A stretch of DNA of 42,862 bases from CSP1-8 sp049688015. Its GTDB lineage: Bacteria > Desulfobacterota > Deferrimicrobia > Deferrimicrobiales > Deferrimicrobiaceae. Location: assembly GCA_049688015.1 (NCBI GenBank), contig JBAVJZ010000010.1:1-42862 (forward strand). The letters are read 5' to 3'. The notes beneath the pieces were generated by a model. That model ran no database searches. It was not told the DNA's origin and saw only the letters and a program-made list of their open reading frames with translations. Positions 7,750 through 15,297 of the stretch are shown piece by piece (positions within the stretch are counted from its first letter, which is position 1; the number at the start of each line of letters is the position of its first letter). The translations under genes were made by a program, and so were the position numbers.

Positions 7750-9750
7750 GTGCGACCCCCGCGCAGGCTGCCCATCCTCCCATTTCTCGTCCCCGGTTTT
7801 CTTCTTACTCTTCTCGCGGGGGCCTTGTGCATCTGGCCTCCCTCCCTCGTCGTCTTCCTGGAAGGAAAGGTGTACGACTCCTTCCTGCGTTCCGCCCCCC
7901 ACCGGCCGGTGAACAGCTCCGTGGTCGTAGTGGATTTCGACGAGGCAACCCTCGAAAGCCTGGGACAGTGGCCGTGGCCCCGCTACCGGGTGGCCCACCT
8001 TCTGGGAAAGATCGCGGAACGCGGCGCGGCGGCGGTGGGACTCGACATGGTCTTCGCCGAGCCCGACCGGACGTCACTTGGGTTCCTCTCCGAGGAGGTC
8101 CGGCGCGACCTGGGAGTGGTCATCGGTCTTTCGGGAATCTCCCCGGAGGCACTCGACACCGACCGGGCCCTGGCGGAGACCCTTGCCGGAGGGCCCTTCG
8201 TTCTCGGCTACCAGTTCGACTTCGACGAATCGCGCGGGGGATCGTGCGTCCTGCACCCGCTGCGGGCGGCAGTGCGCTCGAGCGGCGGGACGGACGACGA
8301 CTTGGGCCTCTTCGACGCACCGGGCGTCGTCTGCAACCTCCCTGTCCTGGCGCGGGCGGCGGGTGCCTCGGGATTTTTCAATATCGTCCCGGACCCCGAC
8401 GGCGTATTGCGGCGCGTTCCGCTTGTGATCCGCCACCGGGGGCTCCTCTATCCGAGCCTCGCCCTGGCCGTTGCCTTGCGGGCCCGCGGCGGCAACGCCG
8501 TTTTGGAGACCGGACCGGAAGGAGTCGAGGCACTGTGGTGGAACGGGAGAACGATCCCCCTCGACCGTCGTGGCAACCTTCTGGTGAACTACCGCGGGCG
8601 TCGTCATATTTTCCCCCACATCTCCGCGGCGGCCATCCTGGACGGAACGGCGGACCCGGCCTCGCTGAAGGGAAAAATGGCCATCGTCGGGACCACCGCC
8701 GCCGGCCTCAAGGAGATCCGGACCACGCCGCTGGAAGCCGCCCAGCCGGGGGTCGAGATCCACGCCACGATCATCGACAACCTTCTGTCGGGAGACCCGA
8801 TCGCGACGCCCCGATGGGCGCGGGGTCTCCAGCTCCTCCTTGTTCTTGTCCCCGGATTTCTGCTGACGCTGCTCCTGGCGAGGGAACGCGCCATCTGGGG
8901 TCTTGCAGCGGTCATCCCTTCCGCCGCAGCTATCTGTATTGGCTCCTACTGGCTCCTGGCACACCGGCAGATCTACCTTCCGCCCGTCATCCCGGTGGCC
9001 ACCCTGGGGCTCGTCTTCACGCTGGTAACCTCGCTGCGCTTCCTGCGGGCGGACAGGGAGGTCCGGGAAAGAACCCGGAAACTGGCCCTTACGCAGGACG
9101 CCATCATCCAGAGCCTGGCCGCCCTGGCCGAGACACGCCACCATGAGACCGGGGGGCACATCCAGCGCACCCGGCACTACATGCTGGTCCTTGCCAGGCG
9201 TCTGCGAACCCATCCCCGCTTCCGCCATTACCTGGAAGAGACCACCGTCGACCTCCTCTTCCGCCTCGCCCCGCTCCACGACATCGGGAAGGTGGGGGTG
9301 CGGGACGGGATTCTTCTCAAGCCGGGGCCGCTGACCCCGGAGGAGTACGAGGAAATGAAACGGCATACCATCTACGGATCGGAGACGATCCGGCTGGCGC
9401 AAAACCTGCTGGGGGAGGAATCGTTTCTCCGGATAGCAGACGAGATCGCTCTCAACCACCATGAGAGGTGGGATGGAACGGGATACCCGCACGGCCTGAA
9501 GGAAGAGGAGATCCCCATCCCGGGGCGCCTCATGGCGGTGGCCGATGTCTACGACGCCATCATCCACCAGCGCGGATACCAGGCGGCGCTCTCCCACGAA
9601 GAAGCGGTGCGCGTCATGGGCGGGGAGCGGGAGACGCACTTCGACCCCGACGTGCTGGACGCATTCCTGCAGGTCCGGGACGAGTTCCGCAAGATCGCCG
9701 CCCGGTTCGCCGGAAGGGGCGTGGAACCCGAGCCGCCCCCTCCCCACTGA
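7750..9750 (+). CDS. CHASE2-domain receptor with HD-GYP cyclic-di-GMP phosphodiesterase
   Basis: A 666-residue membrane receptor. Order: N-terminal TM segment (residues about 8-30), a periplasmic CHASE2 domain (about 30-340; VVDFDEATLESLGQWPWPR, FVLGYQFDFDE, LVNYRGRRHIFPHISAA, IVGTTAAGL), three TM helices (about 355-435), then a cytoplasmic HD-GYP domain with LHDIGKVGVRDGILLKPG, HHERWDGTGYPHGL and GRLMAVADVYDAI. Both the HD pair and the GYP motif are intact, so hydrolysis of cyclic-di-GMP is expected. Start is a GTG one base after the OmpA gene stop. CHASE2 receptors next to FecR genes are a recurring arrangement; the OmpA lipoprotein could report on cell-wall state. The ligand is unknown. 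Confidence 0.9.
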   Translation: MRPPRRLPILPFLVPGFLLTLLAGALCIWPPSLVVFLEGKVYDSFLRSAPHRPVNSSVVVVDFDEATLESLGQWPWPRYRVAHLLGKIAERGAAAVGLDMVFAEPDRTSLGFLSEEVRRDLGVVIGLSGISPEALDTDRALAETLAGGPFVLGYQFDFDESRGGSCVLHPLRAAVRSSGGTDDDLGLFDAPGVVCNLPVLARAAGASGFFNIVPDPDGVLRRVPLVIRHRGLLYPSLALAVALRARGGNAVLETGPEGVEALWWNGRTIPLDRRGNLLVNYRGRRHIFPHISAAAILDGTADPASLKGKMAIVGTTAAGLKEIRTTPLEAAQPGVEIHATIIDNLLSGDPIATPRWARGLQLLLVLVPGFLLTLLLARERAIWGLAAVIPSAAAICIGSYWLLAHRQIYLPPVIPVATLGLVFTLVTSLRFLRADREVRERTRKLALTQDAIIQSLAALAETRHHETGGHIQRTRHYMLVLARRLRTHPRFRHYLEETTVDLLFRLAPLHDIGKVGVRDGILLKPGPLTPEEYEEMKRHTIYGSETIRLAQNLLGEESFLRIADEIALNHHERWDGTGYPHGLKEEEIPIPGRLMAVADVYDAIIHQRGYQAALSHEEAVRVMGGERETHFDPDVLDAFLQVRDEFRKIAARFAGRGVEPEPPPPH

Positions 9751-9842
9751 AGGGCAATCGATCCCCTGTACAACCCATCGCCCGTGGTATATTTTGAGGC
9801 ATATTCAGCATGATCGTACCTCTCATCCCGAAGGAGGCCCCC

Positions 9843-10796
9843 ATGTCCAGAAAGAAGATTGCGATCATCGGCGGCGGTCAGATCGGTGGAGTGCTCGCGC
9901 AGCTTTGCGCCTTGCGCGAACTCGGCGACGTCGTGCTGTTCGACATCGTCGAGGGGATGCCCCAGGGGAAGTGTCTCGACATTGCCGAGGCCTCCCCGGT
10001 GGACGGGTTCGATGTCACCCTGAAGGGGACCAACAGCTACGAAGATATCAGCGGTGCCGACGTCGTCATCGTCACGGCGGGTCTCCCGCGGAAACCGGGA
10101 ATGAGCCGGGACGACCTGATCGAGGTCAATTCCAAGATCATGAGACAAGTCGCCGAGGGGATCAAGAAGCATGCCCCCAACTCCTTCGTCATCGTCATCT
10201 CCAACCCGCTGGATGCGATGGTGACCCTCTGCCAGAAGATCACCGGTTTCCCCTACAACCGCCTCATCGGCCAGGCGGGAGTTCTCGATTCGGCCCGGTT
10301 CGCCACTTTCATCGCCTGGGAACTGGGCGTATCCGTCCGGGACGTGACCGCGCTGACCCTGGGCGGGCACGGCGACGACATGGTTCCCCTGGTTCGATAC
10401 GCAAACGTGAACGGGATTCCCGTCATGGAGCTTCTGGAGAGAAAGTACGGAGATGCTGCCAAGGCGAAGGAAGTGATGGAAGCCATGGTGACCCGCACCC
10501 GCAAGGCCGGCGGCGAGGTGGTCGCCCTTCTCAAGACCGGGTCCGCCTTCTACTCCCCCGCATCCTCCACGATCGCCATGGTCGAGTCCATCCTCAAGGA
10601 CCAGAAGCGGGTTCTCGCCTCCTGCGTCCACCTCAACGGCGAGTTCGGCGTGAAGGGGTACTTCGTCGGCGTACCCGCGGTGCTGGGCGCCAAAGGGGTG
10701 GAGAAGATCATCGAATTCAAGCTCAACGCCGAGGAGCAGGCGATGATGGACAAATCGGTGGCGGCGGTGAAGGGGCTGGTCGACACCCTCGCGTAG
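9843..10796 (+). CDS. mdh: Malate dehydrogenase (LDH-like, NAD-dependent)
   Basis: Oxidises malate to oxaloacetate with NAD+ in the TCA cycle. The 317-residue protein starts KKIAIIGGGQIGG (Rossmann glycine motif), then VVIVTAGLPRKPGMSRDDL with the substrate arginine loop, VISNPLDAMV, LDSARF and the catalytic-His segment GGHGDDMVPLVRY. These are typical of the LDH-like MDH subgroup found in many anaerobes and Deltaproteobacteria. The ATG at 9843 is set by a strong AAGGAGG 6 nt upstream; an earlier in-frame start at 9810 adds residues foreign to the family. It converges on the putative selenoprotein gene, with a structured 135-bp gap between the two stops. Confidence 0.95.
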   Translation: MSRKKIAIIGGGQIGGVLAQLCALRELGDVVLFDIVEGMPQGKCLDIAEASPVDGFDVTLKGTNSYEDISGADVVIVTAGLPRKPGMSRDDLIEVNSKIMRQVAEGIKKHAPNSFVIVISNPLDAMVTLCQKITGFPYNRLIGQAGVLDSARFATFIAWELGVSVRDVTALTLGGHGDDMVPLVRYANVNGIPVMELLERKYGDAAKAKEVMEAMVTRTRKAGGEVVALLKTGSAFYSPASSTIAMVESILKDQKRVLASCVHLNGEFGVKGYFVGVPAVLGAKGVEKIIEFKLNAEEQAMMDKSVAAVKGLVDTLA

Positions 10797-10882
10797 CCCC
10801 CCGGAGGGAGGGGAAACGCGGCGGAACGGTGGATCGGCGGGACACACTACCCCCGTCCCCCGGATTTTTCCCGCAGAGGAGT

Positions 10883-10920
10883 CCCCGGCAATCTCCGGTA
10901 CGGAACCGGGGAAGCCGGGG
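10883..10920. other. Nested inverted repeat between convergent mdh and the selenoprotein gene
   Basis: Outer arms CCCCGGC (10883-10889) and GCCGGGG (10914-10920) enclose inner arms CCGGT and ACCGG, giving a long interrupted hairpin that can form on either strand. It lies between two converging genes where a two-way terminator is expected, but no clear U-run follows on either side. A termination or RNA-stability role is therefore only a suggestion. Confidence 0.4.
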
Positions 10921-10931
10921 CATCTTCCGCG

Positions 10932-11246
10932 TCATTTCGCCGTTCCCCGGTAGGTACCCGCCGCAGTCAGCGCGTTCACCATATCTTCCAGGGTGATCTC
11001 CGCCGGGTCGTAGTGCACCGTGTTGATCTCCCTCATTTCGTGGAATCCCTTTTCGACCGATTTCACTCCCGGCAGCCCTTCCAGGGCCGCTTTCCCGACG
11101 TCGTATCAGGCCACGTAAAACGTGACCACAGGATATCCACCGTCCTTCGTATTCGGACCGCCGGACTCCCCGAATGCCGACAGGACCAGGAAACAAAGCA
11201 CCAAGGCAAAAGGAAGAACCGGGGAAAGCTTCCGTGAGGATACCAT
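10932..11246 (-). CDS. Putative exported HMA/MerP-like selenoprotein (in-frame UGA at codon 47)
   Basis: Reading the minus strand through one TGA (11106-11108) as selenocysteine gives a 104-residue protein. It has a signal peptide (MVSSRKLSPVLPFALVLCFL, cleaved near LSAFG), then VVTFYVAUYDVGKAALEGLP and GVKSVEKG, INTVHYDPAEITLEDM and VNALTAAGTYRGTAK. After the UGA the spacing matches the HMA fold of MerP and copper chaperones: U aligns with the second Cys of the metal-binding CxxC, and LPGV and the YDP...AL..AG end also match. The first Cys position is Tyr, and the mature part has no Cys, so U would be the only such residue. GGAGG lies 8 nt before the ATG at 11246. A hairpin suited to a bacterial SECIS follows the UGA. 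The gene lies 28 bp behind msrA and looks co-transcribed with it. The alternative is a nonsense-mutated pseudogene, but both halves stay coding-like. Confidence 0.72.
11072..11108 (-). promoter_or_regulatory. UGA codon plus bacterial SECIS-like hairpin
   Basis: On the minus-strand transcript, UGA (11108-11106) is followed after 15 nt by the arm GCGGCCC (11090-11084), the loop UGGAA (11083-11079) and the arm GGGCUGC (11078-11072). This is a 7-bp stem with one G-U pair. The loop begins about 22 nt after the UGA and has G in its second position. Bacterial SECIS elements are known to need a small apical loop roughly 16-37 nt downstream of UGA with a G in the first two loop positions, so the geometry fits. 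SelB binding is inferred. Confidence 0.65.
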
Positions 11247-11274
11247 CGTCATTACCTCCGAAGGATTACTCCGA

Positions 11275-11922
11275 TCAATGACCGCCGGCTTCTTTGCCCC
11301 AAAGCTGCTCGAGCCGCTGGTCGCGACCGCACCCGTATCGGTAATACTTGTATCGGATCGGGTTTTTCTTGTAGTAATGCTGGTGGTACTCCTCCGCCGG
11401 ATAGAACTCGCTCGCGGGTGTGATCTCGGTGACGATCGGCCCCTTGAATGGCTTGGTCTTCTCCAGCGTCTCCTTGGACTTCTGGGCCAGCACTTTCTGC
11501 TCCTCGTTATGGTAGAAGATGGCCGATCGGTACTGGGAACCGATGTCGCAGAACTGGCGATCTTTCACGGTCGGGTCGATGTTGTGCCAAAAAACATCGA
11601 GCAACTTCTCGTAGCCGATTTTCCCCGGATCATAGACGATCTGCACCGATTCGGCGTGGCCGGTCCCGCCGGCGGAGACCTGTTGGTATGTCGGATTTTT
11701 CTGCTTTCCGCCGGTATAGCCGGCGGTGACCGAGATGACTCCCGGGAGTTTGTCATACGGGGATTCCATGCACCAGAAGCAACCGCCGGCGAAGGTCGCC
11801 ACCTCCTGTTTCCCGGAAACCGCTTCCTTCGGTTTCGTCATCGAATCGTTCCCGGCGGCCACGGCAGTAACCGCCGCGAGGGCCAACACCGTGGTGATCC
11901 CGGTTACGCTAAGCATTCCCAT
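11275..11922 (-). CDS. msrA: Peptide-methionine (S)-S-oxide reductase, exported
   Basis: Reduces the S form of methionine sulfoxide in proteins. The 215-residue product has a signal peptide (MGMLSVTGITTVLALAAVTA), so it acts outside the cytoplasm. The catalytic motif is GGCFWCMESPYDKLPGV, with Cys (not Sec) at the active position, followed by VTAGYTGG, GTGHAESVQIVYDP, DIGSQYRSAIFYH and the late resolving-Cys region near YKYYRYGCGRDQRLEQLWG. The ATG at 11922 has GGAG 7 nt upstream. The order msrB, msrA, then the Sec gene, all minus and with short gaps, suggests one transcript for repair of oxidised exported proteins. The reductant is not evident; a VKOR-DsbA protein 15 kb away is an oxidase, not a donor. 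Confidence 0.93.
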   Translation of the reverse strand: MGMLSVTGITTVLALAAVTAVAAGNDSMTKPKEAVSGKQEVATFAGGCFWCMESPYDKLPGVISVTAGYTGGKQKNPTYQQVSAGGTGHAESVQIVYDPGKIGYEKLLDVFWHNIDPTVKDRQFCDIGSQYRSAIFYHNEEQKVLAQKSKETLEKTKPFKGPIVTEITPASEFYPAEEYHQHYYKKNPIRYKYYRYGCGRDQRLEQLWGKEAGGH

Positions 11923-11993
11923 GTTCCCGCTCCTTCCTGAAAATGCAGTTCTTGGCGGCCCAATCGGCTCCGGCCGCCCGTTACAACCCCCCA

Positions 11994-12593
11994 CTACTCC
12001 GCCTTGGCGAAATCCAGGGCGACCGAGTTAATGCAGTACCGAAGCCCGGTCGGTTTCGGACCGTCATCGAACACGTGGCCCAGGTGGGCATCGCACCTGC
12101 TGCACAGCACCTCGGTTCTTTTTACGAACCAGCTGATGTCGGTCTTTGTGCGCACATTTTCCTTTGCGATCGGTTCGTAGAAGCTGGGCCACCCCGTTTT
12201 GGAATCGTACTTGGTCTCCGACCGGAAGAGGTCGTTTTCGCAGCTCACGCAGCGGTAGATCCCCTTTTCGTGGTTGTTCAGATACTTCCCGGTAAACGCC
12301 CTCTCCGTACCCTTTTTCCGGGTTATCGCGAACTGCTCGGGGGTAAGGAGACTCTTCCACTCCTTTTCCGTCTTGATCACTTTTTCCGTCATGACATATT
12401 CCCCTTTGGCAGCGGAATAGAGTTTTATTTTTCCCGTCTCCCCCATATCCTTGTTTCCGCGCGCCGGGGGGACCTCCGCGGCTACTGCCGTGTCCCGCAG
12501 GATAGTGAATTCGGCCAACGCGGCTCCCGCCAGGAGGAAGGAGAACCGCAGGAACTCCTTCCTTCCCATCCTATGTGTCATCAGCATTTCCAT
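11994..12593 (-). CDS. msrB: Peptide-methionine (R)-S-oxide reductase, exported
   Basis: Reduces the R form of methionine sulfoxide and so complements MsrA. The 199-residue reading starts MEMLMTHRMGRKEFLRFSFL, a leader resembling a Tat signal (RK instead of RR). The SelR fold follows: WKSLLTPEQFAITRKKGTE, the zinc pair CVSC, YDSKTGWPSFYEP, the second zinc pair CSRC, DAHLGHVFDDGP and the catalytic-Cys segment LRYCINSVAL. AGGAGG lies about 10 nt before the ATG at 12593. A longer reading from 12740, with its own GGGAGG signal, adds about 49 residues unlike the family, so I prefer the shorter one. The gap to msrA is 71 bp. Confidence 0.9.
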   Translation of the reverse strand: MEMLMTHRMGRKEFLRFSFLLAGAALAEFTILRDTAVAAEVPPARGNKDMGETGKIKLYSAAKGEYVMTEKVIKTEKEWKSLLTPEQFAITRKKGTERAFTGKYLNNHEKGIYRCVSCENDLFRSETKYDSKTGWPSFYEPIAKENVRTKTDISWFVKRTEVLCSRCDAHLGHVFDDGPKPTGLRYCINSVALDFAKAE

Positions 12594-12822
12594 CGTGCAT
12601 CCGCCTCCTGTCCCGACAATAGTTGCGTATCCTTCCCTTGCGCGGGGGACCCTCCCACCAGCCCCCGTCTTCCGCAAGCGCCGCCGGTTCGGGGTTTCAT
12701 GGGGTGTGATGACCTGGCCGCGCGTGAGATTCGTGTTCATGCTCCCCCTCCCTTCCCGGTTTTCCCGCGGCCGTCCCTGCCGGTTTTGACCGCGTTACCT
12801 TTCATCCTGCCGAACTGCCATC

Positions 12823-12848
12823 ACGTGACCGTAACGGAATAGTCACGT
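12823..12848. promoter_or_regulatory. Inverted repeat ACGTGAC-N12-GTCACGT upstream of msrB
   Basis: Two perfect 7-bp arms (12823-12829 and 12842-12848) flank a 12-nt centre that itself contains CCGTAACGG. The site lies just past the kinase stop codon and about 230 bp upstream of msrB. It could be an operator for the msrB-msrA-Sec transcript or the end signal of the two-component operon; there is no U-run to favour the latter. Apart from this element and GC-rich sequence I see nothing in the 260 bp between msrB and the kinase gene. Confidence 0.35.
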
Positions 12849-12853
12849 TTTGA

Positions 12854-14347
12854 TCACGGGAATTGACGGGGAAGGGACGCCTCCGGCAGGGTGAATTCGA
12901 AAGTCGAGCCGGCGCCGACCACGCTTTCGACGCGCAGGTCGGATCCGTGAAGCTCGAGAATCCTGCGCGCAATGACCAGGCCCAGGCCCGCGCCTTCCCC
13001 ATCCTTCCCGGGCTCCCCGTACCTTCCGGGGATCGGGTCGAACAGACGGGCAAGCCGTTCCGGCGGGATGCCGCAACCCGTATCCGAAACAAGGACGGTC
13101 AAGCCGGTCTCCGCCCGTTTCGCCTCGATGGTGATTTCTCCGCCCTCGGGAGTATGCCGCAGGGCATTCCCGATCAGATTCTCCAGTACCCGGTCGATGA
13201 GACCGATATCGCCGAGTGCGAAAGGAATCCCTTCCTCGATCCGCATCTCGAGCCGGATCTTTTTCTCGTCCGCGGCGAGCCGGAATTTCGCCACGATGTC
13301 CTGGGCAAGATCCCCCAGTGAAAACCGTTCCTCCCGAATCGCGACATCGGGAGAGTCGAGCGTCGACAGCTCGAAAAGCTCCGAAACCAGCGTGGAGAGA
13401 CGCTTGCAGTGGCTCAGGGCGATCCGGAGATATTCCTCCTGTTCCCGGTAGGATAGCTCGCCCTTTTTCATGGAAAGGGTTTCGAGATACCCCTGGAGAG
13501 AGGTGAGGGGCGTGCGCAGGTCGTGGGAGACGTGGGTTACAAGCTCCCGCCGCAGACTGTCGGCCTGCCTCAGGTCCCGGATCTGCTGGGCGATCCGGTC
13601 CGCCATCTGCGCGAAGGCGGCTCCCAGCCGCTCGATCTCGTCCCCCTTGCCCGTTTCGAACCGCTCTAAAATCTCGGGCTTGTCCGAAAACCCGCTTCGC
13701 TGGAAGTCCTCCACAGCCTTCGTTAGCCTTCTGTGCCGGTGGGTAAGCCGGTAGAAAAGGAGCAGGCCGGTCAGGAGAGCGAACAGTACCCCGCCCGCGG
13801 CCGCCCAGGTGCTCAGTTGCAGGATGTAGCTTCCCTGGAGCATGCGGGAGACCGTGTCGTACTCCTCACCGCCCAGAATGACGTAGAGATACCCTTCCGT
13901 CGGACCCTCCGGAGGGACGGTAGCGACGGAGAAGACCTTCTTCCCTCCGGGACTGCGCGGGTCGTCACCCAGAATGGGCAACGCCTCGGTCCCGGCAAGA
14001 AACGTCTCCAGAGGCTTCAGGGATACCCGTTCCCGTTTCACCTTCCCGGGAGGGGCGGAGTAGGCGAGGATTTTGCCTTCCTTGTCGAGCAGGTACACCT
14101 CGATCCCGGGGTGGACGGCCATCAGCATGTGGAAGATCTCCCGGATTGGTCCTTCCTGTACGCGGCCGCTCCGTATCAGGGGTGTCTCCGAGGCGATGTG
14201 CCGGGCAAGGGACCGGTTCAGTTTCTGGGTCATTTCCTGGAGATGGACCCGGGTGGTGAAAAGGGTGAGCAGAACGAACAGTGTCCCGATGCCCAAAAAA
14301 AGCAGCAGCAGGACGGCAGAGAGTTTTCCGTAAAGCGTCCTGAACAC
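12854..14347 (-). CDS. Membrane sensor histidine kinase
   Basis: A 497-residue two-component kinase. TM helix 1 is at about residues 8-30, the periplasmic sensor region is about 31-178 (PAS/Cache-like, ligand unknown), TM helix 2 is about 179-200 and a HAMP-type linker is about 200-255. The dimerisation/phosphoacceptor segment is THVSHDLRTPLTSLQGYLET with His275. The ATPase domain has the N box NLIGNALRHTPEGG, G1 SDTGCGIP and G2 GAGLGLVIARRILELHG, so all catalytic motifs are intact. It begins 3 bp after the response regulator stop, so the pair is one operon. It is followed by the msr genes on the same strand, but whether it controls them is unknown. Confidence 0.92.
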   Translation of the reverse strand: MFRTLYGKLSAVLLLLFLGIGTLFVLLTLFTTRVHLQEMTQKLNRSLARHIASETPLIRSGRVQEGPIREIFHMLMAVHPGIEVYLLDKEGKILAYSAPPGKVKRERVSLKPLETFLAGTEALPILGDDPRSPGGKKVFSVATVPPEGPTEGYLYVILGGEEYDTVSRMLQGSYILQLSTWAAAGGVLFALLTGLLLFYRLTHRHRRLTKAVEDFQRSGFSDKPEILERFETGKGDEIERLGAAFAQMADRIAQQIRDLRQADSLRRELVTHVSHDLRTPLTSLQGYLETLSMKKGELSYREQEEYLRIALSHCKRLSTLVSELFELSTLDSPDVAIREERFSLGDLAQDIVAKFRLAADEKKIRLEMRIEEGIPFALGDIGLIDRVLENLIGNALRHTPEGGEITIEAKRAETGLTVLVSDTGCGIPPERLARLFDPIPGRYGEPGKDGEGAGLGLVIARRILELHGSDLRVESVVGAGSTFEFTLPEASLPRQFP

Positions 14348-14350
14348 CCG

Positions 14351-15070
14351 CTACCCCTTTTTCCGAACCTCCGGTTCGGCGAACTGGTATCCGACCCCCC
14401 AGATCGTAAGGATGTACCGGGGCTTGGCCGGATTCGTCTCGATCTTTTCCCGCAGACGATTGATATGGGAGTTGACGGTGTGTTCATACCCCTGGTAGCT
14501 GTATCCCCACACCTTGTCCAGCAGCTGCCCCCGGGTGTAGGCCCGTCCGGGATGTCGGGCGAATTCCAGCAGAAGTTCGAATTCCCGTGCGGTCAGATGG
14601 ACGGACTTCCCCTCAACGGTCACCTTTCGTTTCTCCGGGTCGATGGTCAAGTCTCCCGCCCGGATCATCTTTTTCGGCGCGAAAGAGTCTTTCCCCCGCA
14701 ACGCCTCCACTCTTCGCAAAAGGGCTTTCACCCGTGCCAGGAGCTCGCGGACGTTGAAGGGTTTCGTAAGGTAGTCGTCCGCCCCCATCTCCAGTCCCAG
14801 GATCCGGTCCACATCCGTGGACCTGGCAGTGAGCATCAGAACGGGGGTATAATCCGGTCCCGTTCGTATGTGGCGACATACCTCCAGCCCGTCCATCCCC
14901 GGAAGGATGAGATCCAGGATGATGATGTCGTACGGCTTTGCGAGAGCCTTCTGAAGCCCGGTTTTTCCGTCGTGAACGACGGTCACCGCATATCCCTCGT
15001 CCCGGAGGTGAAGTTCCAGCAGGCGGGCGATATCCCTGTCGTCTTCGATCACGAGGACACTGTGGGACAT
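14351..15070 (-). CDS. OmpR/PhoB-family response regulator
   Basis: A 239-residue transcription factor and partner of the downstream kinase. The receiver domain carries the acidic pair in VLVIEDDRD, phospho-acceptor Asp53 (IIILDLILPGMDG), Thr81 (MLTAR) and Lys103 (YLTKPFN). The C-terminal winged-helix domain has LTAREFELLLEFARHPGRAY, SHINRLREKI and ILTIWGVGYQF, all standard for OmpR/PhoB proteins. It is the first gene of the pair and diverges from the universal stress gene with 227 bp between starts. Target genes cannot be read from sequence. Confidence 0.94.
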   Translation of the reverse strand: MSHSVLVIEDDRDIARLLELHLRDEGYAVTVVHDGKTGLQKALAKPYDIIILDLILPGMDGLEVCRHIRTGPDYTPVLMLTARSTDVDRILGLEMGADDYLTKPFNVRELLARVKALLRRVEALRGKDSFAPKKMIRAGDLTIDPEKRKVTVEGKSVHLTAREFELLLEFARHPGRAYTRGQLLDKVWGYSYQGYEHTVNSHINRLREKIETNPAKPRYILTIWGVGYQFAEPEVRKKG

Positions 15071-15206
15071 GGAGCGGTTCCTGTCAGCATTCCGAGATTG
15101 GTGGAAAAAGCAGGGTTTCCCGCGGACACCGGTTGGCCCCGGGTCCCATCATACCATCCGGGATCCGGACCGGGGTCTTGTCCTTGCTCCCCGCAAGAGA
15201 GCCCAT

Positions 15207-15235
15207 TTGAATAAATCCAGATATTTTTATATAAT
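15207..15235 (+). promoter_or_regulatory. Sigma-70-type promoter of the universal stress gene
   Basis: TTGAAT (15207-15212) and a perfect TATAAT (15230-15235) are separated by exactly 17 nt in a locally AT-rich stretch. The expected start of transcription, near 15242, gives a 5' leader of about 55 nt before the ATG at 15298. It is the clearest housekeeping promoter in the window. Confidence 0.7.
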
Positions 15236-15297
15236 GAGGACGTAAGTCCATTCGGTAACCTGGCGACGGTTTCCCTGAAACAAAAGGAGGTGGCGCG

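Noticed and set aside
10932..11105. Calling the region downstream of the UGA a separate short gene
   Set aside because: No start codon with a ribosome site lies just after the UGA; the sequence is the natural continuation of the HMA fold begun before it.
11275..11922. Selenocysteine in MsrA, as in some bacteria
   Set aside because: The active-site motif GGCFWC has Cys codons and no in-frame TGA.
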